Shown: piece by piece, positions 61,506 to 64,000 of the stretch
Position numbering within the stretch: position 1 is the stretch's first letter
Layout: the number at the start of each line of letters is the position of its first letter
Assembly: GCF_002954775.1 (NCBI RefSeq)
Contig: NZ_PJME01000004.1
Location: 393,185-457,184, forward strand
Direction: 5' to 3'
Source: Streptomyces geranii
GTDB lineage: Bacteria; Actinomycetota; Actinomycetes; Streptomycetales; Streptomycetaceae
DNA length: 64,000 nt
Translations under genes and position numbers: made by a program
Notes under the pieces: generated by a model
What the model was told of the DNA's origin: nothing
The model's input: only the letters and a program-made list of their open reading frames with translations
The model's database searches: none

Positions 61506-61901
61506 TCAGGAGCTCAGATGCTCATGCAGCATCCTCCAACAGCCGTCCCTCCACACGATGGCGTTGGTGCCCCGACCCTGGCCAGAACGCGGTTCACCGT
61601 CGACGACGCCGGTCCAGGCAAACCGATAGCGGCATACCGCGACGTCCGCGGTGAGTACGGGCCACTCCAGATCCTGGATCTCGTACACCTCGTCGAGGAT
61701 CTTCGCGAACGTCCTCTCGATCGCGGAGCGGATCTCGCCGATGCCCTGATATGAGCCGTCCGAGAACCAGTACGTGGCGTCCTCAGCGATGAACGACACG
61801 ACCCGCTCGATGTCACGAGCGTTGTTGGCCTGCTCGTACTCACGCATGAACAGCACGAGCCCGGATTCCAGGGCCACTTGATTCGTCACGACGGTCATCA
61901 T
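61506..61901 (-). CDS. NTF2-like (SgcJ/EcaC, SnoaL-related) small protein
   Basis: 131 residues from ATG 61901; other in-frame starts at 61913 and 61898 are close. The cone-shaped fold is suggested by FMREYEQANNARDIERVVSF, then DATYWFSDGSYQGIGEI and a C-terminal NAIVWRDGCWRMLHEHLS. Proteins of this family are ligand-binding or enzymatic accessories in secondary metabolism and elsewhere. No pathway neighbours. No membrane segment. Confidence 0.75.
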   Translation of the reverse strand: MMTVVTNQVALESGLVLFMREYEQANNARDIERVVSFIAEDATYWFSDGSYQGIGEIRSAIERTFAKILDEVYEIQDLEWPVLTADVAVCRYRFAWTGVVDGEPRSGQGRGTNAIVWRDGCWRMLHEHLSS

Positions 61902-62062
61902 GCCGAGGACCACAGGCCATCCGCGAAGGCGCTCCTGGGCCCGGTCCAGGGGCTGCCTCTTCGACGTACACCAGACACGCTGGTGTGATCAGAGTTTGCT
62001 GCAGAACGGGGGCTGGGGGCAGCGCGCGAAGCATTGTCCGAACGCAGTGGTATGTATGCCCC

Positions 62063-62623
62063 ATGAACATTGATCAGGCTGACCCTGCTGAGCTGGCAGG
62101 GCTCCGCGCGGCGTTCGACGTCGATGCCGGAGGCGAGTCGGCTCTTGGGTGGGAAGCAGTGCGTGCCTTCGAAGCAGAGCACGGGATCACGCTGCCTGAG
62201 CCATATCGGACCTTCGTCGCTGAGATAACGGAGAGTTCGTACTCCGGTCCCCCCGAATACGGACTGTTGCCGGTGGCAGAGTTGCCGGAAGACTGGGGAG
62301 GCGAGGCGCAGGAACGCGACCTGAGCAGGCCGTTTCCGCTGGCCGAGACATGGATGTGGGAGGACGATCCTGACCCGGCCGAGGACGCCGACGCCGTCCT
62401 TGAGCAGGTCTACAACCACGGCTCGCTCGTGCTCGGGACCGACGGGTGCGCGATGAACTGGCATCTCGTCGTCACCGGGCCCCACCGAGGGCACGTCTGG
62501 CTGATCAGCGACGTCGGGGCCGTCCCATTCGGCGCGGAGTTCGGATTCACCACGGCTGAATCCGGGTTTGCAGGATGGGTCCGACACTGGGCAGAGAACA
62601 AGCCCTGGTACGACGCTGTGTGA
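62063..62623 (+). CDS. SMI1/KNR4 (SUKH) family protein, small
   Basis: 186 residues from ATG 62063. SUKH pattern: WEAVRAFEAEHGITLPEPYR, TFVAEITESSYSGPPEYGLL, then GSLVLGTDGCAMNWHLVV and a terminal GFAGWVRHWAENK. Typical size for an immunity protein of polymorphic toxin systems. No toxin with a matching repeat or nuclease domain is adjacent. Confidence 0.82.
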   Translation: MNIDQADPAELAGLRAAFDVDAGGESALGWEAVRAFEAEHGITLPEPYRTFVAEITESSYSGPPEYGLLPVAELPEDWGGEAQERDLSRPFPLAETWMWEDDPDPAEDADAVLEQVYNHGSLVLGTDGCAMNWHLVVTGPHRGHVWLISDVGAVPFGAEFGFTTAESGFAGWVRHWAENKPWYDAV

Positions 62624-62979
62624 CTCCCCATCGGGTCGGTGCGTGGTAACTGCAGCGTCGGCGAACCGGTGGAATTTCGACGGCGAGCGGTGCTCTGGGC
62701 ACAGCCCCTGGTTACGGTCCTGTCCCGCCGTCCGAGCCCGCCGGAGACCCGCAGGGCTGGTCGTGAAGTAGCAAGATTTACTCAGCGGTTGGGACAAATG
62801 ACCCTGGCACCGGAAGAGCTCCCTCTCCGAATATGTGGCCTGTGGGGTTGCTGTGATTCACGGGGCTGGTGCGGCAAGGCTTGTACGCATCGCCTTGCCC
62901 GGCCTTCGCACGGCGTCGACCGCTTCTCTCCCCACCCCGATGCGATGCCTCGCGGCGATCACGATCCAGGGAGCAAGCA
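62624..62979. other. 356-bp intergenic region
   Basis: Between the SUKH gene and the secreted protein gene. AGGGAG stands just before the latter. I see no coding signal, hairpin or repeat here. Confidence 0.5.
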
Positions 62980-63909
62980 ATGGAAATGACCCCACCCCTC
63001 AGCGCTGGACGGGCGTCCGGTGGACGTGCGCACAAACGCCGTTCGCGATGGTTCAGCGGGAAGTTCCTGGCGTTCTTTCTCGCCGTGGCGACACTGCTGG
63101 GCGGCGGAACGTGGTTCGCCGCGTCCCAGGGACAGCGGGCGAGCGCCGCCGTCGACGACGGCAAGGTCTTCCAGTTCCCGACGGAGAAACTGGACACCGC
63201 GATCGCCTACTGGATGAGCCGGGGCTTCCCCTTCGGCCGACGCACCGACCGCATCGACATGACCGACCCCAACGACCCCACGAACACGGCGACGAACCGG
63301 GTCGGCTTCATCATGCGCGGGGGCTTCTTCCTCGACGCCGCGTCCGGGGATCTCACCGAGTTCATCCGGAACATCCCCGGGACGCAGGAGCCGCAGCTCC
63401 TGGAGTACGACATCGACATCCGGCCGACCCGGGGCACGAACCGCGGTGACGAGCGGATCGTCCGGGACAACGTCAACGGCTTCATCTTCTACACCCCCAA
63501 TCACTACACGGACTTCCACCTCTACCAGTACCTGGAGGGCCCCAACGCCTCGGACGTCACGATGCCGGTGCCCGCCCCCGTGTGCCGGGAAAGCGGAGGC
63601 GCCATCACCTGCCCCAACCCGACAGCGGGCGCCGCCGATCTGAAGGTCACGGAGGAGACGCCCACCTCCGAGGAACTGGCGGACCAGCCCACGGAAGGAC
63701 CGACGACCCCGGGCCCGGACAGCAACGACGCCCCCGTCAACAACCCGGAGTTCGAATCGACGAACAGCGACCTCCTGGGGATAGCGCAGCAGAGGGGCGA
63801 CAACCAGGCGTCGGAGTGGGCGGTCCTCATCACCGCCCTCTGGAAACTCTTCCTGGACCCCAGCAACAGCAGCGGGTGTGTCAATTTAACGGCTGATCTT
63901 GTTTGTTGA
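62980..63909 (+). CDS. Secreted or membrane-anchored protein truncated by an IS
   Basis: 309 residues from ATG 62980. Basic N terminus (HKRRSRWFSGK), one hydrophobic segment (FLAFFLAVATLLGGGTWFAA) acting as signal or anchor, and a presumed cleavage at ASA. The body has no recognised domain; RRTDRIDMTDPNDPTNTATN and a Pro/Thr/Glu-rich stretch (residues about 225-265) are noticeable. The last 12 residues (GCVNLTADLVC) are encoded by the end of an IS256-family element beginning at about 63874, so the native C terminus is missing. Confidence 0.7.
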   Translation: MEMTPPLSAGRASGGRAHKRRSRWFSGKFLAFFLAVATLLGGGTWFAASQGQRASAAVDDGKVFQFPTEKLDTAIAYWMSRGFPFGRRTDRIDMTDPNDPTNTATNRVGFIMRGGFFLDAASGDLTEFIRNIPGTQEPQLLEYDIDIRPTRGTNRGDERIVRDNVNGFIFYTPNHYTDFHLYQYLEGPNASDVTMPVPAPVCRESGGAITCPNPTAGAADLKVTEETPTSEELADQPTEGPTTPGPDSNDAPVNNPEFESTNSDLLGIAQQRGDNQASEWAVLITALWKLFLDPSNSSGCVNLTADLVC

Positions 63910-64000
63910 GTGGTCAGTTGTTGCTCGGGGTCAGGCGACCCTCGAAGGCGATCTGGAACGCGTTGAGGGGTGCTTTCCAGCGCATGGTCCACCGCTTGCG
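63874..64000 (-). mobile_element. IS256-family insertion sequence, partial (right end)
   Basis: From about 63874 the sequence GGGTGTGTCAATTTAACGGC begins, a typical IS256-type terminus, and the leftward transposase frame ends just inside it. The rest of the element lies outside the window. The insertion interrupts the preceding gene. Confidence 0.75.
63914..64000 (-). CDS. IS256-family transposase, C-terminal fragment
   Basis: The leftward frame reads RKRWTMRWKAPLNAFQIAFE, then GRLTPSNN and a TGA at 63916-63914. RWTMRWKxxLNAFQI-FE-GRL is the hallmark C terminus of Transposase_mut (IS256 family) proteins. The remainder, including the DDE residues, is outside the window. Confidence 0.8.
   Translation of the reverse strand, partial: RKRWTMRWKAPLNAFQIAFEGRLTPSNN

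Noticed and set aside
61473..61754. Rightward small gene antisense to the NTF2-like protein
   Set aside because: The leftward frame has the family pattern. The rightward one does not.

Overview
The window is about 72 percent GC, with strong G/C third positions, many GTG starts, ATGA or GTGA stop/start overlaps, and large secreted proteins with Tat or Sec signals and ricin-type lectin modules. It also has sugar ABC transporters without their own ATPase, and families common in actinomycetes (SCO6745-type, DUF5995, roadblock, PucR). It reads as a Streptomyces chromosome, probably an accessory or arm-like part, because it carries gene remnants, minisatellites and an IS end. I see no rRNA, tRNA, CRISPR array or antibiotic core cluster.

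Layout. 1-7.4 kb: a sugar-uptake locus with a secreted glycoside hydrolase (cut by the window edge), a divergent LacI repressor, an FAD-dependent oxidoreductase, and a lipoprotein plus two permeases. Two near-identical inverted operator-like elements flank the divergent promoter. 7.5-12 kb: a three-repeat bulb-type lectin, a PfkB sugar kinase, and a GH5-CBM13 secreted glycanase preceded by a perfect 28-bp palindrome and followed by a second LacI gene. 12-17 kb: dicarboxylate/tartrate catabolism (DenD-like dehydrogenase, tartrate/malate-type dehydrogenase, LysR regulator, DctA transporter) with a shared 34-bp upstream element. 17-18 kb: a rearrangement scar (BNR and LuxR remnants back to back) and a strongly structured candidate small RNA. 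18-32 kb: SUKH protein, GT-C membrane glycosyltransferase, two-component system, aldo/keto reductase, truncated S66 peptidase coupled to a DUF1152 gene, methyltransferase, DUF5995, macro-domain protein, a secreted phosphodiesterase-lectin fusion, GbsR-like regulator and SCO6745-type protein.

32-36.2 kb is an iron-siderophore ABC operon with an iron box overlapping its promoter. 36.3-49.7 kb is the most interesting part. A LacI repressor gene sits between two promoters of identical architecture, each with a CGGAACG-centred palindrome just past the predicted transcription start. They drive (i) a fused kinase / class III aminotransferase-fold protein and (ii) a peptide ABC transporter followed by a DmpA-type (P1) aminopeptidase, a C45 penicillin-acyltransferase-like Ntn enzyme and a MOSC-reductase-ferredoxin flavoprotein. 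Together they look like an uptake and dismantling route for an unidentified amide-linked amino compound, possibly an amino alcohol or N-oxygenated amine.

49.7-64 kb: ArsR gene with nested inverted repeats, lone roadblock protein, quinone oxidoreductase broken by one extra C, fatty-acid desaturase with its reductase and a divergent PucR regulator, thioredoxin-fold protein without CXXC, two IclR genes, an amino-acid ABC operon ending in a homocysteine S-methyltransferase whose N terminus is a nine-unit 15-bp minisatellite, an NTF2-like protein, a second SUKH protein, and a secreted protein truncated by an IS256-family element that runs off the window.
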